From: an uncultured Eubacteriales bacterium
GTDB lineage: Bacteria > Bacillota > Clostridia > Lachnospirales > Lachnospiraceae
Direction of reading: 5' to 3'
DNA length: 38,204 bases
Assembly (NCBI GenBank): GCA_900314565.1
Contig: OMVU01000031.1
Span: forward strand, 1 to 38,204
In this document: piece by piece, positions 8,185-15,882 of the stretch
Layout: every line of letters starts with the position of its first letter
Numbering within the stretch: position 1 is the first letter of the stretch
Made by a program: the position numbers and the translations under genes
The notes under the pieces: generated by a model
Database searches by the model: none
What the model was told of the DNA's origin: nothing
What the model saw: the letters and a program-made list of their open reading frames with translations, nothing else

Positions 8185-8928
8185 TCAGAGCACCTTCATC
8201 GGGTGCCACCTGAGGCAGTCACCTGACACCAGAGAATACCGGATCCTGCGCTTCATTCCGCGAATGCTGTCGTTGAACCGCTTTTCCCCGTGGCAGTGCC
8301 CGTAGATGACCTGGCTCGCGCCATACTTCTCCGCCAGGCGGGTGAACGCACTGTTCGTCTGCAGTATATTGGTCGGCGGATAGTGCAGGAACATGATGTA
8401 CTTTCGGAATCCGTCTGCTTTTGCGGCCTCGAAAGAGATCGTAAGCCGCTCGATCTCGCGTCCGACCAGCTTTTCCGCCCGGGCAGCTTCGGCCTCATCC
8501 CAGCCGACAACGTGCCCGTATCTGTCAAGAAAGAACGGTCCCTCGAAGCAGTATCCCTTCGTTCCGACCAGCGCATAATCCCCGTACGGCATATAGTTAT
8601 TCTGGAGAAAGGAAAGTCTCCCGCGATAGAGCTCATTTAATTTCTCCGTCTTCTTCACGTCCCAGAACATATCGTGGTTGCCCCGCAGAAGGATCTTTCT
8701 GCCCGGCAGCGCACAGATATATTCCAGATCTTTTTCGCAGTCCTTAAGCTTCTTTCCCCAGCTGTGATCTCCGACCAGGACGAGCGTATCCTCCTCCCGG
8801 ATGAGGCGCTCACAGTTCTCCCTGAATTTTCTTTCGTGATCCTTCCACACCTTCCCATAGAGCTGTCCGGGCGCTTTCAGGTCGGACTGAAAGTGCAGGT
8901 GCAGGTCACCGATGGCATAAAGACTCAT
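8185..8928 (-). CDS. Calcineurin-like metallophosphoesterase
   Basis: This 247-residue cytoplasmic phosphoesterase carries the complete two-metal site: GDLHLH (residues 7-12), GDHSWG (53-58), GNHD (83-86), HYPP (near 183) and GHCHG (near 213). The order and spacing are those of the calcineurin-like superfamily. The substrate is not predictable; phosphodiesters or nucleotides are typical. The ATG overlaps the stop of the citrate-synthase-like gene by 4 bases (ATGA), so the two are translationally coupled. No transmembrane segment is present. Confidence 0.9.
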   Translation of the reverse strand: MSLYAIGDLHLHFQSDLKAPGQLYGKVWKDHERKFRENCERLIREEDTLVLVGDHSWGKKLKDCEKDLEYICALPGRKILLRGNHDMFWDVKKTEKLNELYRGRLSFLQNNYMPYGDYALVGTKGYCFEGPFFLDRYGHVVGWDEAEAARAEKLVGREIERLTISFEAAKADGFRKYIMFLHYPPTNILQTNSAFTRLAEKYGASQVIYGHCHGEKRFNDSIRGMKRRIRYSLVSGDCLRWHPMKVL

Positions 8929-9287
8929 AATTCTTCCATTACACTCCTGTAAGCCGGACGAATGATCTTTCCTCTGTTGGTCAGCTCCTCAATTCTGTGT
9001 GCGCTCCAGCCTGCGATCCTTGCGATCGCGAATACAGCTGTGTACAGTTCGACAGGGATGCCGAGCATCTCATACACAAAGCCGCTGAAGAAATCGATAT
9101 CATTTACCACTTTCTTGGAGACGATCTTTGAAATACGGGATAGACCTGTCAGCACGCCTTCCCCGTTCAGATCTCTGAGTCCCCTGTTGACTCCATACTC
9201 ATCAAAGAGACTCGAAGGAATATAATCGTTTTCCTGGCAGACATCTGCATTTATCTCAGCATATTTGTTCAGTTCTTCAAATGTCAT
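8925..9287 (-). CDS. Miniature citrate-synthase-like protein, internally deleted
   Basis: This 120-residue protein joins two separated parts of clostridial citrate synthase. Residues about 20-55 (DYIPSSLFDEYGVNRGLRD, then GVLTGLSRI) resemble the N-terminus. Residues about 58-115 (DIDFFSGFVYEMLGIP, AIARIAGWSAHRIEEL, KIIRPAY) are the C-terminal end. Roughly 300 central residues are absent, including the regions that carry the two catalytic histidines; the Asp of the DFFSG motif (pig D375 equivalent) remains. It cannot be an active citrate synthase by itself. The frame is open, has an AAAGGAG ribosome site and overlaps the next gene by 4 bases, so it looks expressed rather than decayed. It could be a remnant, or a small protein that binds a full-length citrate synthase or an acyl-CoA ligand. 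The homology is clear; the function is open. Confidence 0.75.
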   Translation of the reverse strand: MTFEELNKYAEINADVCQENDYIPSSLFDEYGVNRGLRDLNGEGVLTGLSRISKIVSKKVVNDIDFFSGFVYEMLGIPVELYTAVFAIARIAGWSAHRIEELTNRGKIIRPAYRSVMEEL

Positions 9288-9401
9288 GGCGTTTCTCCTT
9301 TATGTTCTCGTACTCTCCCGATCAGCATCTCCGGTCGTTTCTATGGCTTTTTTCCATAAAATATTTGTAACTATTTCATGCCAGATGAGAACAAAAATCG
9401 A

Positions 9402-9500
9402 AAAAGGGCCGCCGCAGTTCAGAGAAACGACACAATTTACGGCTGACTCCGTACAGTCATGCGCCATATACCGGTCTCTCTGAAGCGACAGCCCTTTCAG
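9402..9500 (-). terminator. Possible long-loop terminator after the pyruvate oxidoreductase
   Basis: AAAGGGC and GCCCTTTTTC pair on the minus strand, with inner TTCAGAG/CTCTGAA pairing at matching distance, across a loop of about 60 nt. The downstream arm ends in TTTTTC. The rest of the gap 9288-9525 shows no gene. Confidence 0.35.
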
Positions 9501-9525
9501 TCTTCTTTTATCCTGTCATCATTTC

Positions 9526-12500
9526 TTATTCTTTGATCGAAGCCAGCTTCTCATACCGCTCTCTGGAGAGCTTCGCGCCCTCGGCGAAGAGTTTCTTTGC
9601 ATTTTCAGGGAAGGTCCTCCGAAGCGATGCATAGCGCACCTCACCGTCCAGAAACGCTTCATAGTCAATGCTCGGTGCCTTGGAATCCAGATGGAAGCTC
9701 GGCTCCGCCGCCGGATTAAAGCGATAGAGGAACCAGTAGCCCGCATCGACCGCTTTCTTCATCTCATCCTGTACCTTCGCAGCACCGCACTTTAAGCCAT
9801 GCTCCTGACACGGAGCGTAGGCGATGATGACCGACGGTCCGTTATACTCCTGCGCCTCCTTCACAGCTTTGATGAGCTGTGCATTATCTGCTCCCTGGGC
9901 GACCTGCGCGACGTAGACGTTTCCGTAGGTCATGAGCATGCTGCCGATATCCTTCTTCGGCTGCTTCTTGCCGGCAGCCGTGAACTGTGCGACCGCACCC
10001 ACCGGTGTCGCCTTGGATGACTGTCCGCCGGTGTTGGAGTAGACCTCCGTGTCGACGATGAGGACGTTGACATTCTCTCCGCTGGCAAGGACGTGATCCA
10101 GACCGCCGAACCCGATGTCGTAAGCCCAGCCGTCACCGCCGTACATCCAGAACGTCTTCTTGGTCAGCATGTCCTTATAGCGGAGGATCTTCTCCGCATC
10201 CGGATCACTGAGCCCCTCGAGGGTCCCGATGAGCTTTGCGCTCGTCTCAGGAGATGCCTCAAAATCGTCGAACGTATCAAGCCAGGCATCGCAGGCTTTG
10301 CGGACCTCCTCCGAACCGGTCCTGTCCCGAAGCGCTGTTACGCGGTTCTTCTGCGCATCCCGCTGACGATCTACCGAGAGGACCATGCCAAGGGAGAACT
10401 CGGCATTATTCTCAAAGAGCGAGTTGGACCAGGCCGGTCCGCAGCCCTTTTGATTGACCGTGTAGGGAATGCCCGGCATCGCAGAGCCCCAGGCCTGGGA
10501 GCATCCCGTGGCGTTCGCCCAGTACACCCTGTCGCCGTAGAGCTGCGTCAGAAGCTTCGCATACGGTGTCTCACCGCAGCCGGCGCAGGCAGCCGAGAAC
10601 TCGAGGAGCGGTCTTCTGAACTGACTTCCCTTGACGGTATAAGGATCGAAGATATCCTCCTTCTCCGGCAGATGAAGTGCATATTCCCAATCGACAGAAG
10701 TATCCCCGGCCTCCGCGACGGGAACCATCGTGAGCGCTCCGTCCCTGGACGGGCAGACATTCGCACAGCTTCCACAGCCCGTGCAGTCCGCCTCGCTGAC
10801 CTGCAGCGTGAAATAATACCCTGCAGCCTGCTTTCCCTTTGCGGGGGCGAGCTTCATGCTTTCCGGAGCTTCGTTCTTTTCATTTTCCGTGAGCAGATAC
10901 GGACGGACAACGGCATGCGGGCAGACATAGCTGCAGCGGTTGCACTGAATGCAGGCTTCCGCATTCCAGACCGGCACTCTGGTCGCGATCCGGCGCTTTT
11001 CATAAGCCGTAAGGCCCATGTCCATGACGCCGTCCTTGTATTTCATGAGCTTACTGACCGGGAGATCGTCACCCTTCTGCTCATTCAGCGGTTCCAGGAT
11101 CTCCGTGACGACAGCCGGGACGTTCCGCTCTGCCTGCGGAAGATCCGGTGCATCCGCCCAGCTCTCCGGAATCTCCACGAAAGCCGGTGCCTCGATCCCT
11201 GCGTCGATCGCAGCGAGGTTCTTCCTTACGACATCCTCGCCCTTCGCAAAATAGGTTTTCTCAGCCGCTGCCTTCATGTATCCGACCGCTTCCTCCACAG
11301 GAATGACCGGCATGAGTTTGAAGAAGGCTGCCTGAAGGACCATATTAAAGTGGCCGCCGAGTCCCAGCTCCTGAGCGATCTTCGTCGCGTCGATCGTATA
11401 AAGGCGGATCTTTCTTTTTGCAATTTCCCTTTTTGCAGAAGGCGGAAAATGAGCATCGAGCTCCGCTCCACTCCACGGACAGTTGACGAGCAGTGTGCCG
11501 CCCGGCTTCACTTCCGAGGCAATGTCATACTTCTCGATATAGGTCGGGTTATGACATGCGATGAAATCAGCGGATTTTACATAGTAGGAAGAGCGGATCG
11601 GCCGGTTCCCGAAACGCAGATGGCTCTTCGTGATGCCGAAAGATTTCTTGGCGTCGTACTCAAAGTAGGCCTGCGCGAACTTGCTCGTGTGCGAGTTGAT
11701 AATCTCGACCGTATTCTTGTTCGCGCCGACAGTTCCGTCGGATCCGAGTCCCCAGAACTTGCAGCTGACCATCCCGGCATCCTCCGGGTAGATCTTTTCA
11801 TTTTCCGGAAGCGACAGGTGCGTCACATCATCGATGATACCGATCGAGAAGCTGTCGATCGGATCCTCCCTGCAGAGGTTCGCATAGACAGCCGCGATCT
11901 GGGAAGGCGTCGTATCCTTGGAGGACAGGCCGTATCTTCCTCCGACCACCGTAAGGTCAGCACGGCCGCGCAGAGCAGCGCACACATCGAGGTAGAGCGG
12001 ATCGCCGGTACTGCCCATCTCCTTGGTCCGGTCAAGAACGGCGATCGATTTCACCGTCTCCGGAAGGGATGCGATAAAGCGCTTCACATCGAACGGCCTG
12101 TAGAGGTGGACCTGTACAAAGCCGACCTTCTCTCCGCGCGCGTTCAGGTAATCGACCGTCTCCTTTACGCAGCCTGATACGGAACCCATTGCAACGATCA
12201 CGCGGTCCGCATCCTCTGCCCCGTAATAATTGAAGGCATGGTAATCCCGGCCCGTGATCTCATTGATCTTTGCCATGTAATCCTCAACGATATCGGGAAG
12301 ACTTGCATAGTCCTGATTATTGGCTTCACGGACCTGGAAATAGATGTCCGGATTCTGGACCGTCGCTCTTACCATCGGGTGTTCCGGGTTCAGAGCCTGC
12401 GCACGGAAAGCGTCGAGCGCTTCATAATCGACAAGACCCCGAAGGTCCTCATAGTCCATCTGCTCGACTTTGCTGATCTCGTGGGACGTGCGGAAGCCGT

Positions 12501-13023
12501 CAAAGAAATGAAGGAACGGGACTCTGCCGCGAATGGCCGAAAGGTGCGCGACACCTGCCAGATCCATGACTTCCTGAACATCACCGCTTGCGAGCATGGC
12601 GAACCCGGTCGCGCGGCAGTTCATGACATCGGAGTGGTCTCCGAAAATGGAGAGGGCGTGTGTTCCGACCGTACGGCTTGCCACGTGCAGAACGCCCGGA
12701 AGACGTTCGCCTGCGATCCTGTGCATCGTCGGGATCATGAGCATAAGTCCCTGAGAGGACGTGAAGCTCGTCGCAAGAGCTCCGGTCTGAAGCGCTCCGT
12801 GAACAGCGGCGATCGCGCCTGACTCGGCCTGCATCTCCACAAGCCGGACAGTCTGACCGAAGAGATTCTTTTTGCCCTTTGCCGACCAGACATCCGTCTT
12901 GCCTGCCATGGGCGAGGACGGTGTGATCGGATAGATCGCAGCGATTTCAGTAAACGCGTAGGCAATATAGGCTGCCGCTTCATTGCCGTCTACAGTCACA
13001 TAGGTTTTGTTTTTTGAAGACAT
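9526..13023 (-). CDS. nifJ: Pyruvate:ferredoxin (flavodoxin) oxidoreductase
   Basis: This 1165-residue, one-chain homodimeric-type enzyme oxidises pyruvate with CoA to acetyl-CoA and CO2 and reduces ferredoxin. The N-terminal domain starts with the pyruvate-binding signature AAYIAYAFTEIAAIYPITPSS (first residues only). Two ferredoxin motifs, CIQCNRCSYVCPH and CTGCGSCANVCPS, lie near residues 690-750. The C-terminal thiamine-pyrophosphate domain has CAGCGETPY, GDGWAYDIGFGG and SNTGGQ. The length matches the family. The ATG has GAGGAGG 9 bases upstream. It appears monocistronic: the gap to the citrate-synthase-like gene is 238 bases. It is probably a main source of reduced ferredoxin and therefore ties to any hydrogenase metabolism in the cell. 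Confidence 0.97.
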   Translation of the reverse strand: MSSKNKTYVTVDGNEAAAYIAYAFTEIAAIYPITPSSPMAGKTDVWSAKGKKNLFGQTVRLVEMQAESGAIAAVHGALQTGALATSFTSSQGLMLMIPTMHRIAGERLPGVLHVASRTVGTHALSIFGDHSDVMNCRATGFAMLASGDVQEVMDLAGVAHLSAIRGRVPFLHFFDGFRTSHEISKVEQMDYEDLRGLVDYEALDAFRAQALNPEHPMVRATVQNPDIYFQVREANNQDYASLPDIVEDYMAKINEITGRDYHAFNYYGAEDADRVIVAMGSVSGCVKETVDYLNARGEKVGFVQVHLYRPFDVKRFIASLPETVKSIAVLDRTKEMGSTGDPLYLDVCAALRGRADLTVVGGRYGLSSKDTTPSQIAAVYANLCREDPIDSFSIGIIDDVTHLSLPENEKIYPEDAGMVSCKFWGLGSDGTVGANKNTVEIINSHTSKFAQAYFEYDAKKSFGITKSHLRFGNRPIRSSYYVKSADFIACHNPTYIEKYDIASEVKPGGTLLVNCPWSGAELDAHFPPSAKREIAKRKIRLYTIDATKIAQELGLGGHFNMVLQAAFFKLMPVIPVEEAVGYMKAAAEKTYFAKGEDVVRKNLAAIDAGIEAPAFVEIPESWADAPDLPQAERNVPAVVTEILEPLNEQKGDDLPVSKLMKYKDGVMDMGLTAYEKRRIATRVPVWNAEACIQCNRCSYVCPHAVVRPYLLTENEKNEAPESMKLAPAKGKQAAGYYFTLQVSEADCTGCGSCANVCPSRDGALTMVPVAEAGDTSVDWEYALHLPEKEDIFDPYTVKGSQFRRPLLEFSAACAGCGETPYAKLLTQLYGDRVYWANATGCSQAWGSAMPGIPYTVNQKGCGPAWSNSLFENNAEFSLGMVLSVDRQRDAQKNRVTALRDRTGSEEVRKACDAWLDTFDDFEASPETSAKLIGTLEGLSDPDAEKILRYKDMLTKKTFWMYGGDGWAYDIGFGGLDHVLASGENVNVLIVDTEVYSNTGGQSSKATPVGAVAQFTAAGKKQPKKDIGSMLMTYGNVYVAQVAQGADNAQLIKAVKEAQEYNGPSVIIAYAPCQEHGLKCGAAKVQDEMKKAVDAGYWFLYRFNPAAEPSFHLDSKAPSIDYEAFLDGEVRYASLRRTFPENAKKLFAEGAKLSRERYEKLASIKE

Positions 13024-13125
13024 GTGAGGGTTCCTCCTCGAATCCTTTAAGTGTCAGGTGATTTTGAAACACCGTCTCTCATACAATCCCATTTCGGGCA
13101 GCGTTTCACAGACACCTGTTAAATG

Positions 13126-13277
13126 TTCATAACTCAAACTTCCCACATCCTTTCTTTAAGGCTCCCGGAATAAATATTTCCACGTCGGGACGCTCCCGCT
13201 CGCTCGCACTGGCAGCGGTACTAACAGATTTTTGAAGCTTTCGCTTTAAAAAACATGTGGGAAGTTTGAGTTCATAA
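13126..13277. mobile_element. MITE-like element with 16-bp terminal inverted repeats and 7-bp target duplication
   Basis: The core (13133-13270, 138 bp) begins CTCAAACTTCCCACAT and ends with its exact reverse complement, ATGTGGGAAGTTTGAG. Directly outside both ends stands TTCATAA (13126-13132 and 13271-13277), a 7-bp direct repeat expected from target-site duplication. The interior has no transposase; the short open frame across it (minus strand, 60 codons) lacks a ribosome site. The element lies between the pyruvate oxidoreductase gene and the acyl-CoA synthetase fusion, upstream of the oxidoreductase. The family is not recognised. Confidence 0.75.
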
Positions 13278-13326
13278 TTATCAAGCTTCTTATGTTTCAA
13301 GTCCTGCATACCGGAAAGATACGTGG

Positions 13327-13349
13327 GAAAACGGCTGCCATAGCAGCCG
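13327..13349 (-). terminator. Terminator after the TIM/acyl-CoA synthetase fusion gene
   Basis: The minus-strand stem CGGCTGC-TATG-GCAGCCG (13332-13349) is followed by TTTTCC. It lies 15 bases after the stop of the fusion gene and closes the T-box operon. Confidence 0.8.
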
Positions 13350-13363
13350 CCCTCCTTCTTTCC

Positions 13364-15862
13364 TCAGGCCGTCTCTATGCTGGCGTCTTTCTCCAGCCCG
13401 AATTTCTTCACAGCCTGCTCGCGCATCTTGTACTTCTGGATCTTGCCCGCGTCATTCATCGGGAAGGAATCCACGAACTCGATATATTTCGGCACCTTGT
13501 GCTTTGCCATGTGGTCGAGGACGAATTTCTTCATTTCCTCCTGGGTCATGGTCTCACCCTCCTTCAGGATGATGCATGCCATGATCTCCTCGCCCATCGC
13601 CTTATCCGGCACACCGATGACCTGTACGTCGCTGACCTTCGGATGCGTGTAGATGAACTCCTCGATCTCCTTCGGGTAAATATTCTCACCGCCGCGGATG
13701 ATCATGTCCTTCAGACGTCCCGTGATACGGTAATTGCCCTCCGGTGTGCGGCAGGCCAGATCGCCCGTGTGCAGCCATCCGTCCTTATCGATCGCCGCAG
13801 CCGTCGCTTTCGGCATCTTGTAGTAGCCCTTCATAATGTTGTAGCCGCGGGCCACGAACTCGCCGATGACCTCATCCGGGCAGTCCTCCCCGGTCTCCGG
13901 ATCGACGATCTTGCATTCCACCTCGGGAAATGCGGATCCGACGGTCGTGACACGGACTTCCAGAGAGTCCGTCGTCCGGCTCATGGTACAGCCCGGAGAC
14001 GCCTCCGTCTGACCGTAGACTATGACGATCTCCGGCATATGCATTTTCTCGACGACGTCTCTCATGACCGCGATCGGGCACGGGCTGCCGGCCATGATAC
14101 CGGTCCGCATGTAGCTGAAATCCGTCTTCGGGAAATCTTCATGCGAGAGCATCGCGATGAACATCGTCGGCACGCCGTGGAATGCCGTGATATGCTCATT
14201 ATTGATGCAGGCAAGCGAAGACTTCGGTGAGAAGTAGGGGATCGGAAGGATCGTTCCGCCGTGCGTCATGGTCGCGGTCATCGCAAGGACCATGCCGAAG
14301 CAGTGGAACATCGGGACCTGGATCATCATGCGGTCCGCAGTGGACAGGTCCATCCCGTCTCCGATACTCTTGCCGTCATTGACAATATTATAATGTGTCA
14401 GCATAACACCCTTGGGGAATCCCGTCGTTCCGGACGTATACTGCATGTTGCAGACGTCATTGACGTTGACTGCCGCTGCCATACGGCGGATCTCCTCGAT
14501 GGGCGTCCGTTCCGCATACGCGAGGGATTCCTCCCAGGTCAGTGCGCCCGGCATCTTAAATCCGACCGTGATGACATTCCGAAGGAACGGCAGACGGCGG
14601 CAGTGCAGCGGCCTTCCCGGTTTGCTGTCTTTGATCTCCGGGCAGAGCTCATTCATGATCGCGCGGTAATCGGAATCCCGGTATCCGTCGATCATCACGA
14701 GCGTGTGCGTGTCGGACTGGCGAAGCAGGTATTCTGCCTCATGGATCTTATAGGCCGTATTCATCGTCACGAGGATCGCGCCGATTTTGGTCGCCGCCCA
14801 GAAGGTCAGGAACCACTGCGGTACATTTGTCGCCCAGATGGTGACCTTGGAACCCGGCTTGACACCGAGGGAGACAAGCGTCCTCGCGAATTCATCCACA
14901 TCGTCGCGGAACTGGGAGTAGGTCCGGGTATAATCCAGCGTCGTAAATTTAATCGCCGTCTGATCCGGAAAATCCTCCACCATCGTGTCGAGCACCTGCG
15001 GGAACGTCTTGTCGATGAGCAGGCCCTTCTTCCAGACATATTTTCCGGTGTGCTGATTATTCCAGTAATGGTGACGCTTTCCGCGCTTCGTGTTCTCGTA
15101 GATGCGCATCGCATTTTCAAAATGCGTGAGGATGATCTCAATATCCTCCAGACCGGGGATCCAACCCGGATCCCATTCCAGAGAGACGAACCCGTCGTAA
15201 TTGACCGACGTCAGAGCATTTACGAGATCCGGGATCGGAAGACCGCCGTCCCCGATGAGCTCCGGAACGACCTCGCCGTCCTCTCTGCGGAAGTCATGAA
15301 TATGCACATGCTTAGCGTACTCTCCCAGATTGGTGATCGTAGTCTCCGGATCCTCCCCTGCGACGACGGTCGTCGTGTACATATCCCAGAGGGCTGCAAG
15401 CTGATCATCGGCAAAAAGATTCAGGAAATCGCGCAGACGGCCGGTATTCGAGAATGTGCCTTCCGTCTCCACAAGGGCGACGACAGAAGTACTTCTCATC
15501 CTGCTGAGAATCCCTTTGGCACAGGTCTGAAGAAGCTCCGGATCCTCCGCATTCGTATGGATCCCGACGAAACTGATCCCCAGATTAATGGCCACTGTCA
15601 TGCATGCCTCGAACTCCTTCATGAAGTCCGGAGCCGTAAAATCCTTCACCGTATTAATGCACGGCACAGACAGCTTTCCGGAAATAAGCTCTCTCCGCAC
15701 GGAGGCAGCCCGTTCAGGGTTCGTCGGACTCGTTTTCCCCTTGAAGAGGTCTCTCCCGATATCATAGAGCTCGATGCCCTGCATGCGGGTGGCCGAAGCC
15801 ACCTCCAGAAAAGCATCCCAGCTCATATCCGTCCAGTTTTTTATTGAAAATGAAAGCTTCAC
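13364..15862 (-). CDS. Fusion of a xylose-isomerase-like TIM barrel and an acyl-CoA synthetase
   Basis: This 832-residue protein has two enzymes in one chain. Residues about 1-262 are a sugar-phosphate isomerase/epimerase (AP_endonuc_2) barrel; likely metal ligands are the acidic and His residues in VETEG (near 132), ALWDMY (160), HVHIHDF (185-191) and SLEWDPG (229). Residues about 275-820 are an adenylate-forming acyl-CoA synthetase with TSGTTGFPKG (476-485), YGQTEASPG, HTGDLA, GRLKDMIIRGGENIYP and the C-terminal lysine motif NDAGKIQKYK. All synthetase motifs are intact. It starts at GTG with GGAGGAATAGATC upstream, 20 bases after the LeuA-like gene, so both are under the leucine T-box. The substrate is unknown; a short or branched carboxylic acid is a guess from the operon. 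The join is not a frameshift artefact, because the frame is continuous. Confidence 0.88.
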   Translation of the reverse strand: MKLSFSIKNWTDMSWDAFLEVASATRMQGIELYDIGRDLFKGKTSPTNPERAASVRRELISGKLSVPCINTVKDFTAPDFMKEFEACMTVAINLGISFVGIHTNAEDPELLQTCAKGILSRMRSTSVVALVETEGTFSNTGRLRDFLNLFADDQLAALWDMYTTTVVAGEDPETTITNLGEYAKHVHIHDFRREDGEVVPELIGDGGLPIPDLVNALTSVNYDGFVSLEWDPGWIPGLEDIEIILTHFENAMRIYENTKRGKRHHYWNNQHTGKYVWKKGLLIDKTFPQVLDTMVEDFPDQTAIKFTTLDYTRTYSQFRDDVDEFARTLVSLGVKPGSKVTIWATNVPQWFLTFWAATKIGAILVTMNTAYKIHEAEYLLRQSDTHTLVMIDGYRDSDYRAIMNELCPEIKDSKPGRPLHCRRLPFLRNVITVGFKMPGALTWEESLAYAERTPIEEIRRMAAAVNVNDVCNMQYTSGTTGFPKGVMLTHYNIVNDGKSIGDGMDLSTADRMMIQVPMFHCFGMVLAMTATMTHGGTILPIPYFSPKSSLACINNEHITAFHGVPTMFIAMLSHEDFPKTDFSYMRTGIMAGSPCPIAVMRDVVEKMHMPEIVIVYGQTEASPGCTMSRTTDSLEVRVTTVGSAFPEVECKIVDPETGEDCPDEVIGEFVARGYNIMKGYYKMPKATAAAIDKDGWLHTGDLACRTPEGNYRITGRLKDMIIRGGENIYPKEIEEFIYTHPKVSDVQVIGVPDKAMGEEIMACIILKEGETMTQEEMKKFVLDHMAKHKVPKYIEFVDSFPMNDAGKIQKYKMREQAVKKFGLEKDASIETA

Positions 15863-15882
15863 GATCTATTCCTCCCCGCGGC

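Noticed and set aside
10093-12177. A 694-codon open frame opposite the pyruvate oxidoreductase gene
   Set aside because: It lies entirely inside a well-conserved gene on the other strand, has Arg-rich, unfamiliar sequence and no ribosome site. It is a mirror effect of codon bias.
13127-13309. A 60-codon open frame across the MITE on the minus strand
   Set aside because: It runs through both terminal repeats, lacks a ribosome site and reads the two arms as NYELKLPTCF and GKFEL, an artefact of the inverted repeat.
14261-15847. A 528-codon open frame opposite the TIM/acyl-CoA synthetase gene
   Set aside because: It is a shadow of the fusion gene with no recognisable domain.
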